NCBI RefSeq assembly: GCF_041435215.1
Contig: NZ_CP108394.1
Span: forward strand, 6,882,001-6,946,000
Direction: 5' to 3'
DNA: 64,000 nt
From: Streptomyces sp. NBC_01314
GTDB taxonomy: Bacteria; Actinomycetota; Actinomycetes; Streptomycetales; Streptomycetaceae
Made by a program: the position numbers and the translations under genes. Position 1 is the first letter of the stretch, and each line of letters opens with the position of its first letter. Shown piece by piece: positions 41,019 to 50,922 of this stretch. The notes under the pieces are model-generated. The model saw only the letters and a program-made list of their open reading frames with translations. It did not search any database and was not told the origin of the DNA.

Positions 41019-42379
41019 CGCTGGCGCTCCTTCCTGAGGCGCCGGATGTTGACCCACATCACCGGCAGCACGAGCAGCAGCAGGACCACACCGATCGCGC
41101 TGCCGAGACCGAAGTCGCCCCCACCGCCGTACGACACCAGATACAGCTGCAGGGCGAGGACGTTGGCCTCGTCCTGGGTGGGCTGGGGCGCGATGATGTA
41201 GACGAGGTCGAACACCTTCATCACGTTGATCATCAGCGTGACGAGGACGACGACCAGGACCGGCGCGAGCAGCGGAACGGTGATCCGGCGGAACACCTGC
41301 CACTCGTTCGCCCCGTCCACGCGGGCCGCTTCGAGCAGATTGCGGTCCACGCCGGCGAGGCCCGCCGCGATCAACACCATCGCGAAGCCCGCCCACATCC
41401 AGACGTACGACCCGATGACGGCCGGGGTGACGAGGGCCGGGCCCAGCCAGTCGATGCCGTTGTAGGGCGCCGCGAAGTTCGAGCCGGGCAGCCTGAGTCG
41501 AGCCCCGTCGGCCGACTCCGGCAGGCTGAACGCGCCGTCGGCGCCGCTGGTCGTGGTGGCGACGACCTTCCCGTCCTTCACCGCCTCGACCTTGACGCCC
41601 TTCAGCGCCTTCTCACCCGGGTCGACGGCCCCCTTCTCGCCGCCGCCACCGAGCCGGAAGTCCAGCCAGACGGTGCCGGTGACACCGTCGCCGGTGGCGG
41701 CTTCGGCCGCCTTCGCGTCCTGCGCGTCGCCTGGCAGGCGGTTGGGCGCGATGCCGACGAGGGGGAGGAGCGCCGGGCTGCCCGCCCGCACGGTCCCCTC
41801 CGTGGTGAAGGAACCCCCGCCGGACGCCCGCAGATCGCTCACCTGGGCGTTGGGCCGGGCCTTCGGATACACGGACTCGTCGGCGAACACGTCGTGCACG
41901 GACGTCACGACCGCGTTGGCGACGCCCTGGTTCGGATCCTGCTCGTACACCAGCCGGAAGATGATGCCCGCCGCGAGCATCGAGATCGCCATCGGCATGA
42001 AGACGATCAGCTTGAACGCCGTTCCCCAGCGCACCCGTTCGGTCAGCACCGCGAAGATCAGGCCGAGCGCGGTGACGAGAGCCGGGGCCACCGCGACCCA
42101 GATCGCGGTGTTGCGTACGGCGACGAGGGTGGAGTCGTCGGAGAAGATCTCCGTGTAGTTGTCGAGGCCCACGAAGCCGGAGCCGTCCGCGTCGAACAGA
42201 CTCCGCCAGACCGAGTACCCGATCGGGTAGACCACGAGCGCGCCGAGCAGCACCAGCGCGGGCAGCAGAAACAGCACCGCCACCCACAGCCGGGTACCCG
42301 TCACGCTCTTGCGCGGTGCGGCGGGGGGTGTCGGCAGCGCGCCGGCGCCTCCCGCCGTCTTCGTCACGGCAGACGACAT
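41015..42379 (-). CDS. sugar ABC importer permease (MalF type) with extracellular insert
   Basis: A 454-residue permease, about 150 residues longer than typical Streptomyces MalF-like proteins (~300). Helices 1-3 occupy ~30-145 (VLFLLPALVLLGALVVYP, LIVFMPMAISMLAAGIIF). An extracytoplasmic insert of ~165 residues follows (~146-312). It contains a beta-rich stretch TVWLDFRLGG, GVKVEAVKDGKVVATTT, SGADGAFSLPESADGARLRL, which looks like an SdrD-B/Cna-B or carboxypeptidase-regulatory Ig-like fold. Helices 4-6 then resume, with the EAA loop LLEAARVDGANEWQVFRRIT. E. coli MalF also carries a periplasmic Ig-like P2 loop that touches the binding protein; this insert may be an analogue. The ribosome site is weak, and the gene starts 10 bp after the binding-protein gene. 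Confidence 0.92.
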   Translation of the reverse strand: MSSAVTKTAGGAGALPTPPAAPRKSVTGTRLWVAVLFLLPALVLLGALVVYPIGYSVWRSLFDADGSGFVGLDNYTEIFSDDSTLVAVRNTAIWVAVAPALVTALGLIFAVLTERVRWGTAFKLIVFMPMAISMLAAGIIFRLVYEQDPNQGVANAVVTSVHDVFADESVYPKARPNAQVSDLRASGGGSFTTEGTVRAGSPALLPLVGIAPNRLPGDAQDAKAAEAATGDGVTGTVWLDFRLGGGGEKGAVDPGEKALKGVKVEAVKDGKVVATTTSGADGAFSLPESADGARLRLPGSNFAAPYNGIDWLGPALVTPAVIGSYVWMWAGFAMVLIAAGLAGVDRNLLEAARVDGANEWQVFRRITVPLLAPVLVVVLVTLMINVMKVFDLVYIIAPQPTQDEANVLALQLYLVSYGGGGDFGLGSAIGVVLLLLVLPVMWVNIRRLRKERQR

Positions 42380-42389
42380 GAGGTCGCCG

Positions 42390-43829
42390 TCAGCCGTTCC
42401 CGTAGGCCTTCGCCGCGTCGGTCTCCAGCTGTTCCTGGGCGCCGGCCACGTCGTCGGGGCTCTTCAGGAAGTCCTGCAGGTCCTTCCACTCGCCCACGCC
42501 CTGCGTGCCGCCGAACGCCGCCGGGGCCTGGTCGGACATGTCGAAGCGGAAGTCGTCGCCCGCCGCGAGCAGCGCCTTGGCGATCTCCCGGGTGACGTCG
42601 TCCTTGTAACTGCCCTCGTCCATACCCTTGTTGGGGGAGAGGAAGCCGCCCTGCGCCGCCCAGATCTCCGCCGCGTCGGTCGAGGCGAGGAAGGTGAGCA
42701 GCGCCTGTGCGCCCTTGCCGTCCTTCAGCGCCACGGCCGCGTCGCCGCCGGTGACCACGGGGGAGTCGTCGCCGACCGCCGGGAACGGGAAGACCTTGGC
42801 GTCCGTGCCGATCTTCGCGTCCGTGTCACCGTTGATGGTGACGGCCACGAAGTCGCCCTCGAACACCATGCCCGCCGGGGTGTCCCCGCCGAAGGTCTGC
42901 GTGATCGACTTCGGGTACTCCGTCTGCAGCGCGCCGGACGCCCCGCCCGCGATCAGGTCGTCCTTGCCCCACAGCTCGGCGAGCGTGGTGAGGGCGTCCT
43001 TGACGGAGGGGTCGGTCCACTTGATCTCGTGCTTGGCGAGCTGGTCGTACTTCTCCGGGCCCGCCTGCGAGAGATAGACGTTCTCGAACCAGTCGGTGAG
43101 CGTCCAGCCGTCGGCGCCGCCGATGGACACGGCGGGCGAGCCGGCGTCGGAGAGTGTCTGCGCGGTCTGCAGGAACTCGGCCCAGGTCTTGGGCTCTTCG
43201 GTGATCCCCGCCGCCTCGAAGGCCGCGGTGTTGTACCAGACGAGGGACTTGTTGGCGGCCTTCGCGTAGACGCCGTACTGCTTGCCCTCGTACGCGCCGA
43301 GGTCCTTCCAGCCGTCCGAGAAGTTCTTGTCCAGTTGTGCCTGGGCCTCGCTCCCGAGCGGTTTCACCCAGCCCTTGTCGGCGAACTGGTGCAACACGCC
43401 TACCTGCGGCAGGAACGCCACGTCCGGCGGCTTGCCGCCCTCGATCTTCGTACCGAGGAACGTGGACGTGTTGTTGCCGGTCGGTACGAAGGTCACCGAG
43501 GCGCCGGTGCGTTTCTCGAACTCGTCCAGGACCTTCTGGAAGTTGTCCAGCTCCGGGCCCGTGAAGACCGCCGCGACCTCGAGCTTCTGGCCGTCCAACT
43601 TGGGGAGCCGCACGGTGGCCTCGTTGCCGCCGTCGTTGCCGTTGTCACCCTTGTCGCCGTTGTCGTCACCGCCGCACGCGGTGAGCGAGAGGGCGAGGGC
43701 GCCTGCGGCGAGGGCCGCTAAGGCTTTGGACGTGGGGGCTTTGGATGATGTGGGGGGATGGGTGGGCTTGCCGAGGGGATTGGGCTTGCGTGTGCGAACA
43801 ATGCGACGAATGCAGTGGATGTTGCGCAT
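42390..43829 (-). CDS. sugar-binding lipoprotein of ABC importer, with a TTA codon
   Basis: A 479-residue extracellular solute-binding lipoprotein (family 1, sugar type). A long basic N-region precedes the hydrophobic core ALAALAAGALALSL and lipobox TACGG (Cys52). A Gly/Asp/Asn-rich tether follows. The mature part has VAAVFTGPELDNFQKVLDEF, KPPDVAFLPQVGVLHQFADK and GVYAKAANKSLVWYNTAAFE, typical of maltose/raffinose-class binding proteins. Codon 37 is TTA (43719-43721 on the complement), implying bldA dependence. The start ATG 43829 has GGGG about eight bases upstream. It is the first gene of the three-gene importer operon; the sugar is not predictable. Confidence 0.92.
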   Translation of the reverse strand: MRNIHCIRRIVRTRKPNPLGKPTHPPTSSKAPTSKALAALAAGALALSLTACGGDDNGDKGDNGNDGGNEATVRLPKLDGQKLEVAAVFTGPELDNFQKVLDEFEKRTGASVTFVPTGNNTSTFLGTKIEGGKPPDVAFLPQVGVLHQFADKGWVKPLGSEAQAQLDKNFSDGWKDLGAYEGKQYGVYAKAANKSLVWYNTAAFEAAGITEEPKTWAEFLQTAQTLSDAGSPAVSIGGADGWTLTDWFENVYLSQAGPEKYDQLAKHEIKWTDPSVKDALTTLAELWGKDDLIAGGASGALQTEYPKSITQTFGGDTPAGMVFEGDFVAVTINGDTDAKIGTDAKVFPFPAVGDDSPVVTGGDAAVALKDGKGAQALLTFLASTDAAEIWAAQGGFLSPNKGMDEGSYKDDVTREIAKALLAAGDDFRFDMSDQAPAAFGGTQGVGEWKDLQDFLKSPDDVAGAQEQLETDAAKAYGNG

Positions 43830-43862
43830 CTCTGACCCCGTTCTCCGTGCGTCGTCGAACGT

Positions 43863-43884
43863 AGAGCGCTGTCCCGTGCGCTCT
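43863..43884. promoter_or_regulatory. inverted repeat upstream of importer operon
   Basis: AGAGCGC (43863-43869) and GCGCTCT (43878-43884) are perfect inverted arms 8 bp apart, 34-55 bp before the binding-protein ATG. This is a plausible repressor operator; no regulator gene is adjacent. Confidence 0.35.
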
Positions 43885-44045
43885 GGTCTACGCCGCGTGG
43901 TCGGGGGCGGCAAGAGCGCCTGCGGTGTCAACGTCGTGATCGTGACCGCGTCGTGACCATGTGGGGGTGCGGGGCCGCGAGGGCGCCGGGCGTCTCTTCG
44001 CCGCAGGGGTGCTTCGTCGTCGGCGGCTTCCCACCCACGGTGGTT

Positions 44046-44089
44046 GCCCGCGCAGTTCCCCGCGCCCCTGAAGGGGCCTGCGGCCCCGT
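44046..44089. repeat. dispersed Streptomyces intergenic element (copy 4)
   Basis: Contains CGCGCAGTTCCCCGCGCCCC, then TGAAGGGGCCTGCGGCCCC, which can fold into small hairpins. It has the same core as the elements at 37284, 39880 and 55591. Confidence 0.8.
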
Positions 44090-44141
44090 GCCTCTCCAGG
44101 CAAGCACCCTGTCAGCGCCGGCAAGCGCCTCTCACCCCCGG

Positions 44142-44167
44142 CCCGGCACCCGGCGCCGGGTGCCGGG
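44142..44167 (-). terminator. 26-bp perfect palindrome, terminator of FHA-FtsK gene
   Basis: CCCGGCACCCGGC (44142-44154) is followed directly by its exact complement (44155-44167), starting 8 bp beyond the stop codon at 44175 on the minus strand. Confidence 0.8.
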
Positions 44168-44174
44168 TGTGCCT

Positions 44175-47100
44175 TCACAGCAGGGACGGTACGTCCGTCG
44201 CCGAGACCTCTCGTGCCGCGCGGTCCAACGCGCTGGCCAGCAACGCCAGATCGGTGGGGCCGTTTCCCAACTCCCGGACGGGGCGTCGCGCCGGTGGGTC
44301 GCCCATCCGGGCCCAGTCGAGCGGCACGACGGTCGGGCGGAGGGTGGCGGTACGCGGGATGCGGCCCGTGACACGGCCCGCCTGGAACGCGGTCGTACGG
44401 CCCCCCTCGCCCAGCAACTCCCCCCGGCCGGGCACGGGTTCGTCCGGCCCCGGCATCGGCGCGCTCAGCACGACACGTCCGCCTGCCGCACGCCCCAGCT
44501 CACTCTCGCCCGCACGCCCACCGACGGTGTTCGTGGCGACGAGATGCACACCGAGACGCTCGCCCTCCCGGGCCACCGCCTCCAGCGCCCGTACGACGGA
44601 CCCCGCCGCCGGTCGCCCCGTGGAGCCCAAGGGGGGTGACAGCAGGACGTCGAGGTCGTCGACGATGACGACGAGCCGGGGGAGTTCCGAAGCGGGGTTC
44701 TTCCCCGCCCCTCCCCTGCCGTCCTGATCGGTGTTCCTCCGGCCGGCCGCCGGCCGCAGTCGAAGTGTGGAGCTGGAGGACGAGTCGAGGTCGGCGGCCC
44801 CGCCCGATCCCGCCCGGGTGGCCCCGGGCACCGAGGCGCCGGGCGTTGCCGGCCCGGACTTCGCCGAACGCTGCGGGACGATACGGCCCGAGACCTCGAG
44901 CCGCGTGTGCCACTCCACGAACCCGAGCCCGCCCAGCAACTCGTACCGGCGCTTCAACTCGGTGATCAGGGACTGTGCGAACTCCCGCATCCGGACGGGG
45001 TCGTTGGCCGTGAGATGCGTACCCACATGGGGCAGGTCGGTACAGACCCCCAGCCCCTCCCCGGCCCGGCCACCACCGGCACCACCGGCACTGCCGTCCC
45101 GCCCGTCCACGAGGGCGATGCCCAGCCGGTCGGGCCGCTCGGCGGCGGCGAGCGAGGCGGCGACGGACCGCAGCAGCTCCGTACGACCGCTGCCGACAGG
45201 CCCCTCGATCAGCAGATGGGGGCCCTCGGCGACGAGGTCCACGGAGACCGGCCCGCGCGGCCCCGCGCCGAGCACGGCCCAGGCCCGTCCGCCGAGCGTC
45301 GTCGTGTCGTCGGCGGCGTCCGCCCACCGGGCCATCAGCGACGCCGGTGTGGCCCGCGCCAGCCCCAACTCGTCCAGCAGCCGCGCCGACTGCGGCAGCG
45401 GGGCCGACACCCGCGCCTGCCGGTCCCCGGCCGCCCCGTCCGTCCGCAACGGTGCCAGCGCCCGCGCGAACCGCTCCGCCCACGCCACCGACACCGCGTC
45501 CAGCGTGGCCACCGTGCCGTGGTTCAACAGTCCGGGCGTCTCGTCCGGGTCGAGCGAGGGGAGGTCCTGGGTGCCGGGATGCGTCCGCTCGTCGGCACCG
45601 GAGAGCGCGTTCCCCGCGAGGTCGACGTGGGTGTGCGTACGGCTCACCGCGGCGGGGTCCGCCCGAGCGGAGCCACGGGCGAGGTCCGCTCGGGCGGGCC
45701 GGTCGTCACGGCCGGAGTGGTCGGGGCGGGGGCGGCTCGACGGGGCGTCGGCGTCCGTACCGCGAGTGTGGTCGGCACCGCGCGCGTGATCGGCGGAGAC
45801 GCAGGACGCGGAGTGCGCGGCCCCCGTCCGGCCGGAGCCGGCCGGACCCGATGCCCCGGAACCGTTCCCCGCGCCGTACCCGGCGGAGGCGACCCGCAGC
45901 AGCCGTAGCGCCGTGGCGACGTCACCGCTGAGCAGGGCGACGGCACCGCACGCGCGGAACGCGGGCGAGACCTCGCAGGCCGCCGTGTACGTCTCCGTCA
46001 CCGGTGAGGCGGGCGACGCGGACTCGGTCTCGGCGAGGCACACGACATGGATCCCGGCCAGGGGCCCCTCCTGCGCCAGCCGCACCACGGCCTCCCGTAC
46101 ATCGGCACCTCCGGGGTCCCCGTCCACGATCACCACCGTGTACGGTCCCGTGAAGCCATCGTCGGCCGGTCCGTCCTCCCGGGCCCACGACGGCCGCCGC
46201 ACGGCCCGCCGAGCGGGGCCGCCCTCGGCCGGCCCGTGCACCGCCCCACCGCGATCGGCCCCACGACCCGTGAGGCCCCCGGCCCCGGCCCCCGCCGCTC
46301 GACCGATGCCCGCGCCGGCCGTGCTTCCGGGCGCGTGTCCCGCCGTGTCCGCCGCGTGGTCCTCCACACGGCGGAGCAGCTCGTCCAGACGGGCCGTCGT
46401 CTGCTCGCGGTCGTAGGCGAGCAGGAGGCGGCAGTCCTGGCCGTGGGCGGGGCGGAGATGGGGGAGCCAGCCGAGCCAGGACCAGTCGGCGGTGCGTTCC
46501 TCGGCGGAGCGGGAGCGGTCCGCGCTGATCAGGACCAGTTCCAGGGCGTCGGGGGAGTGCAGCGCGGCGAGCTGGGCCACGACCGCGCGGGTCAGCCCCA
46601 TCAGCCGGGGGCGCGGCCCGGCCAGCCCCAGCGCGCCGACCTCACGCAGCCCGGTGGTCACCGGCACCGCCGGCAACAGCCCCGATCCGTCCGGCGCCAC
46701 CCGGTCCGTCGTACCCAGCCGCACCGCCAGCGCCTCCGGGTGCCCCGGCCCCCGCTCCCACAGCCGGGCGCCCGGCCCGAGCGCGGTGAGCAGCAGGGCG
46801 GCGGGATCCGGCCATGTCTCCGGCAGCCGCTCCCCACCGGCCGGGAGCACCGAGGCCATCGCCCCGCGCTCGTCCTCGTCGTCCTCCGCGTCGTACTCGT
46901 ACGGGTCGTACTCGGCCCCCGCCTGTCCCCGCCCCCCGGCCAACCGCCGAGCCCAGGCACCGAACCCGCCCCGCTTACGCACCCCACGCGGCACCTCCGT
47001 GCCCCGAAGGGGAGTGCCCTTGCGCGTACCGGACTCGACGGGCCTGTCGCCGTCCCCGGAATCGCCCACCCCACGAGAGCCACCGGGGCCGTCGGGAGCG

Positions 47101-48257
47101 CCGGGCTCACCGGCACGACCCGGTCCACCGGAATTGGTGGGCAGCCCGGACCCGCCGGACCCGCCGGAATCATCGGTATCGCGGGGGGCACGGCCACCAC
47201 GGGCAGCGCGGCTGTCGCCGACGCGTCCGTCGCCGACACGGCCGTGGCCCACGCGGCCGGGGGCTTCCGCCCCGCCTGCGCCCGTCGCGCCCCCGTGTAC
47301 GGGTTTCTGGCCGGCACCGGAGGCGGCCGTCCGCCCCGTGGTGGCCGTGGAGGACCCCGTACCCCCCGCCGTCCGCTCGATCCCGGGTACCCCGCCCTGC
47401 CCCGGCACGGTCCGCCGCTCGGCACGCCCGTGCCCCGGGGCGTCGGCCCCAGGCCCGCCCGCAGGTCCACGTGTCACCGCGCCGGAGCCGGAGCCGCTAT
47501 CGGCCCCCGCGCCCGTCCCGGACCCCGTACCCCCGCCTGCCGAACCGAAGTCGTCGCCGTCTGCCGGCGTCCGCACCCCGGCCGTCACCCGGACATGGCC
47601 CTCCCCGTCAGGCGTCGTCCCTATCCCCCGGGCCCCCGACGACGAGGCCAGGCGGAGCGCGGACTCGCCGATGCGGAGGAGGGCGCCCGGGGCGAGGCGG
47701 ACCGGGCGGTCGCCCACGCGGATGCCGTCGAGAGCGGTGCCGTTGGTGGAGCCGAGGTCGACGACGGAGACGCGGCCGTCGGCGGCGAGGGTGACCGCGC
47801 AGTGGAGGCGGGAGACGTCCGGGTCGTCGAGAGGGACGTCGGCGTCGGCGGAGCGGCCGATGTGGATCTTGCCGCCGTGCAGCAGATGGACGCCGCCGGC
47901 GTCGGGGCCGGCCACGACGTGCAGTTGCGCGGCGGCCTCGTCGACCTCGGGGCCCGATTCGGAAGGGGTGCCCAGGGAGAGCACGGCGCCGTCGATGAGG
48001 GGTGGCTCGCCGAGGGTGCAGCGCTGGGCGTCGAGGCGCTCGGCGCCGGCGTACAGCACAACCTGCCCGCCGCCGACCTCCCGGCTGCGCTCCAGCCGCT
48101 CCGCACCGCCGTCGCCGACGGCGGAGGCGAGGCCCGAGGCCACGGCGGCCAGCGCCGTCCCGGCGGGCGCCGTGACCAGCACGTCGCAGGTTGTGGCACG
48201 TCCTCGCGGCTCAGAGGGCGGTCCCAGCGGGTCTACGACGGTCAGCCGGATCTGCAT
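44175..48257 (-). CDS. FHA-domain - FtsK/SpoIIIE-type ATPase
   Basis: A 1360-residue protein. Residues ~1-85 look like an EccC/Ub-like N-terminal segment (MQIRLTVVDPLGPPSEPRGR). An FHA domain at ~112-210 has the phosphothreonine-binding signature (IHIGRSADADVPL, VSRLHCAV, DLGSTNGTALDG). A ~250-residue Gly/Thr/Arg-rich linker follows. Two FtsK/SpoIIIE-like regions come next, one at ~510-720 (LLTALGPGARLWERGP, VLISADRSRSAEERT) and a clearer one at ~1000-1350. In the latter the Walker A reads GPVGSGRTELL (Arg in place of Lys) and Walker B LVVIVDDLDVLL. It has no transmembrane helix. No ESX gene is adjacent. It is divergent from pkaA, so phospho-dependent control is likely. ATG 48257 was chosen for its conserved start; its ribosome site is poor. 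Confidence 0.82.
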   Translation of the reverse strand: MQIRLTVVDPLGPPSEPRGRATTCDVLVTAPAGTALAAVASGLASAVGDGGAERLERSREVGGGQVVLYAGAERLDAQRCTLGEPPLIDGAVLSLGTPSESGPEVDEAAAQLHVVAGPDAGGVHLLHGGKIHIGRSADADVPLDDPDVSRLHCAVTLAADGRVSVVDLGSTNGTALDGIRVGDRPVRLAPGALLRIGESALRLASSSGARGIGTTPDGEGHVRVTAGVRTPADGDDFGSAGGGTGSGTGAGADSGSGSGAVTRGPAGGPGADAPGHGRAERRTVPGQGGVPGIERTAGGTGSSTATTGRTAASGAGQKPVHGGATGAGGAEAPGRVGHGRVGDGRVGDSRAARGGRAPRDTDDSGGSGGSGLPTNSGGPGRAGEPGAPDGPGGSRGVGDSGDGDRPVESGTRKGTPLRGTEVPRGVRKRGGFGAWARRLAGGRGQAGAEYDPYEYDAEDDEDERGAMASVLPAGGERLPETWPDPAALLLTALGPGARLWERGPGHPEALAVRLGTTDRVAPDGSGLLPAVPVTTGLREVGALGLAGPRPRLMGLTRAVVAQLAALHSPDALELVLISADRSRSAEERTADWSWLGWLPHLRPAHGQDCRLLLAYDREQTTARLDELLRRVEDHAADTAGHAPGSTAGAGIGRAAGAGAGGLTGRGADRGGAVHGPAEGGPARRAVRRPSWAREDGPADDGFTGPYTVVIVDGDPGGADVREAVVRLAQEGPLAGIHVVCLAETESASPASPVTETYTAACEVSPAFRACGAVALLSGDVATALRLLRVASAGYGAGNGSGASGPAGSGRTGAAHSASCVSADHARGADHTRGTDADAPSSRPRPDHSGRDDRPARADLARGSARADPAAVSRTHTHVDLAGNALSGADERTHPGTQDLPSLDPDETPGLLNHGTVATLDAVSVAWAERFARALAPLRTDGAAGDRQARVSAPLPQSARLLDELGLARATPASLMARWADAADDTTTLGGRAWAVLGAGPRGPVSVDLVAEGPHLLIEGPVGSGRTELLRSVAASLAAAERPDRLGIALVDGRDGSAGGAGGGRAGEGLGVCTDLPHVGTHLTANDPVRMREFAQSLITELKRRYELLGGLGFVEWHTRLEVSGRIVPQRSAKSGPATPGASVPGATRAGSGGAADLDSSSSSTLRLRPAAGRRNTDQDGRGGAGKNPASELPRLVVIVDDLDVLLSPPLGSTGRPAAGSVVRALEAVAREGERLGVHLVATNTVGGRAGESELGRAAGGRVVLSAPMPGPDEPVPGRGELLGEGGRTTAFQAGRVTGRIPRTATLRPTVVPLDWARMGDPPARRPVRELGNGPTDLALLASALDRAAREVSATDVPSLL

Positions 48258-48797
48258 CGCCGTCAGCGGTCCCTTCCGCGCGGGCACCCGCGACGACGAG
48301 GACGAGACTGCGCGGTCCCCACCGCAGACTTCCCCCACCGCTCACGGGCACGTCGGCCAGTTCTGGAGGCATCCTCGCACCTGTCACTGACAACACGCCC
48401 GCCGCCCACCACCAAGTGATCTTGATTGGTCGGCTCTGCCCCCAAAAGTGCCTGACCAGTGCCCGCTAGTTGATCACTTGAGATCGGTCACGTCCGTATC
48501 GCGTCCGCATCAGGGCCGGGGTCCGTCCGTATCCGGAACCGTGTACGTCCGTGTCCGGCAACCAACCGCCCACGGGTGAGCGTCTTTCCATCGAACGCAC
48601 ACGGGTACCCGTACGTACTCGCGGACACGGACACCGGCAGGCAGCACACAGCATGTCGGAACAAGTCGCAGCGAAACGGGCGGGAAGAGTCAGGAAGACG
48701 ACAGCCCGGTACCGCGGACGGCCGCACTACAGTGGGTCGGAACGTCCGCGGGACTCCAGGGCGTGACCAGGCAAGCAAGCAACAGGGAGCGCATGAC
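48258..48797. other. 540-bp divergent region between FHA-FtsK gene and pkaA
   Basis: Carries promoters for both genes. A TACAGT (48728-48733) is a -10 candidate about 65 bp before the pkaA GTG. AT-richer DNA around 48410-48485 (AAGTGATCTTGATTGG and TTGATCACTTGAGATC) contains short inverted GTGATC/GATCAC elements that may be regulatory. No credible ORF is present. Confidence 0.5.
48728..48733 (+). promoter_or_regulatory. candidate -10 of pkaA
   Basis: TACAGT matches the TAnnnT consensus and would start transcription near 48740, giving a ~58-nt leader with AGGGAG before the GTG. The -35 is not clear. Confidence 0.35.
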
Positions 48798-50531
<1,734 letters not shown>

Positions 50532-50536
50532 CGCGG

Positions 50537-50558
50537 GCCCGGGGGCCGAACCCCGGGC
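50537..50558 (+). terminator. pkaA terminator hairpin
   Basis: GCCCGGGG (50537-50544) pairs with CCCCGGGC (50551-50558) around the loop GCCGAA, six bases after the pkaA stop. Confidence 0.65.
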
Positions 50559-50583
50559 AATGACCTGGGCCTGATCCGACCCC

Positions 50584-50674
50584 GGCCTGGACCCCGACCC
50601 CGACCCCGACCCCGGCCTGGACCCCGCCCCGGCCTGGACCCCGACCCCGACCCCGACCCCGGCCTGGACCTCGG
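50584..50674. repeat. C-rich tandem repeat between pkaA and pkaB
   Basis: A 30-bp unit beginning GGCCTGGACCCCGACCCC recurs exactly at 50584-50613 and 50631-50660. A shortened 17-bp form lies between (50614-50630) and a fragment after (50661). Within it, CCCCGA hexamers repeat. Confidence 0.88.
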
Positions 50675-50717
50675 CTTCGGCCTCGGCGACGGTTGTGAGC
50701 GGCTGCGGGCCGGTCGG

Positions 50718-50766
50718 TGGGGGCTGGTCACGCTCTTCCCCGCGCCCTTGAAGGGGCGCAGTCACC
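50718..50766. repeat. dispersed intergenic element, degenerate (copy 5)
   Basis: GGTGGGGGCTGGTCACGCTC, then TTCCCCGCGCCCTTGAAGGG, resembling the elements at 39880 and 44046 but with several substitutions in the CGCGCAG part. Confidence 0.6.
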
Positions 50767-50922
50767 CACGGCCTTGGCATGCCCGCGTGGTGCGGTTGGT
50801 GGTGTCTCGTCGCCAGGGTTGGGGATTTGTCGATATCTGAGGGGTGATTTCCGCCTGGGCGGTGAAGGTTGGGGTCCGGGGCGCGTAGCTTTGTCGCCAA
50901 CACGCGGCCTGTAGGAGCAGTC

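Larger units (their letters stand above)
43830..44174. other. 345-bp divergent/tail intergenic region
   Basis: Holds the promoter side of the sugar importer (with a short dyad at 43863-43884), the dispersed element at 44046-44089 and the terminator palindrome of the FHA-FtsK gene at 44142-44167. No ORF is credible. Confidence 0.6.
50532..50922. other. 391-bp intergenic region between pkaA and pkaB
   Basis: Contains a terminator, a C-rich tandem repeat tract (50580-50695), a degenerate dispersed element (50718-50766) and the pkaB promoter region. No credible ORF is present. Confidence 0.6.
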
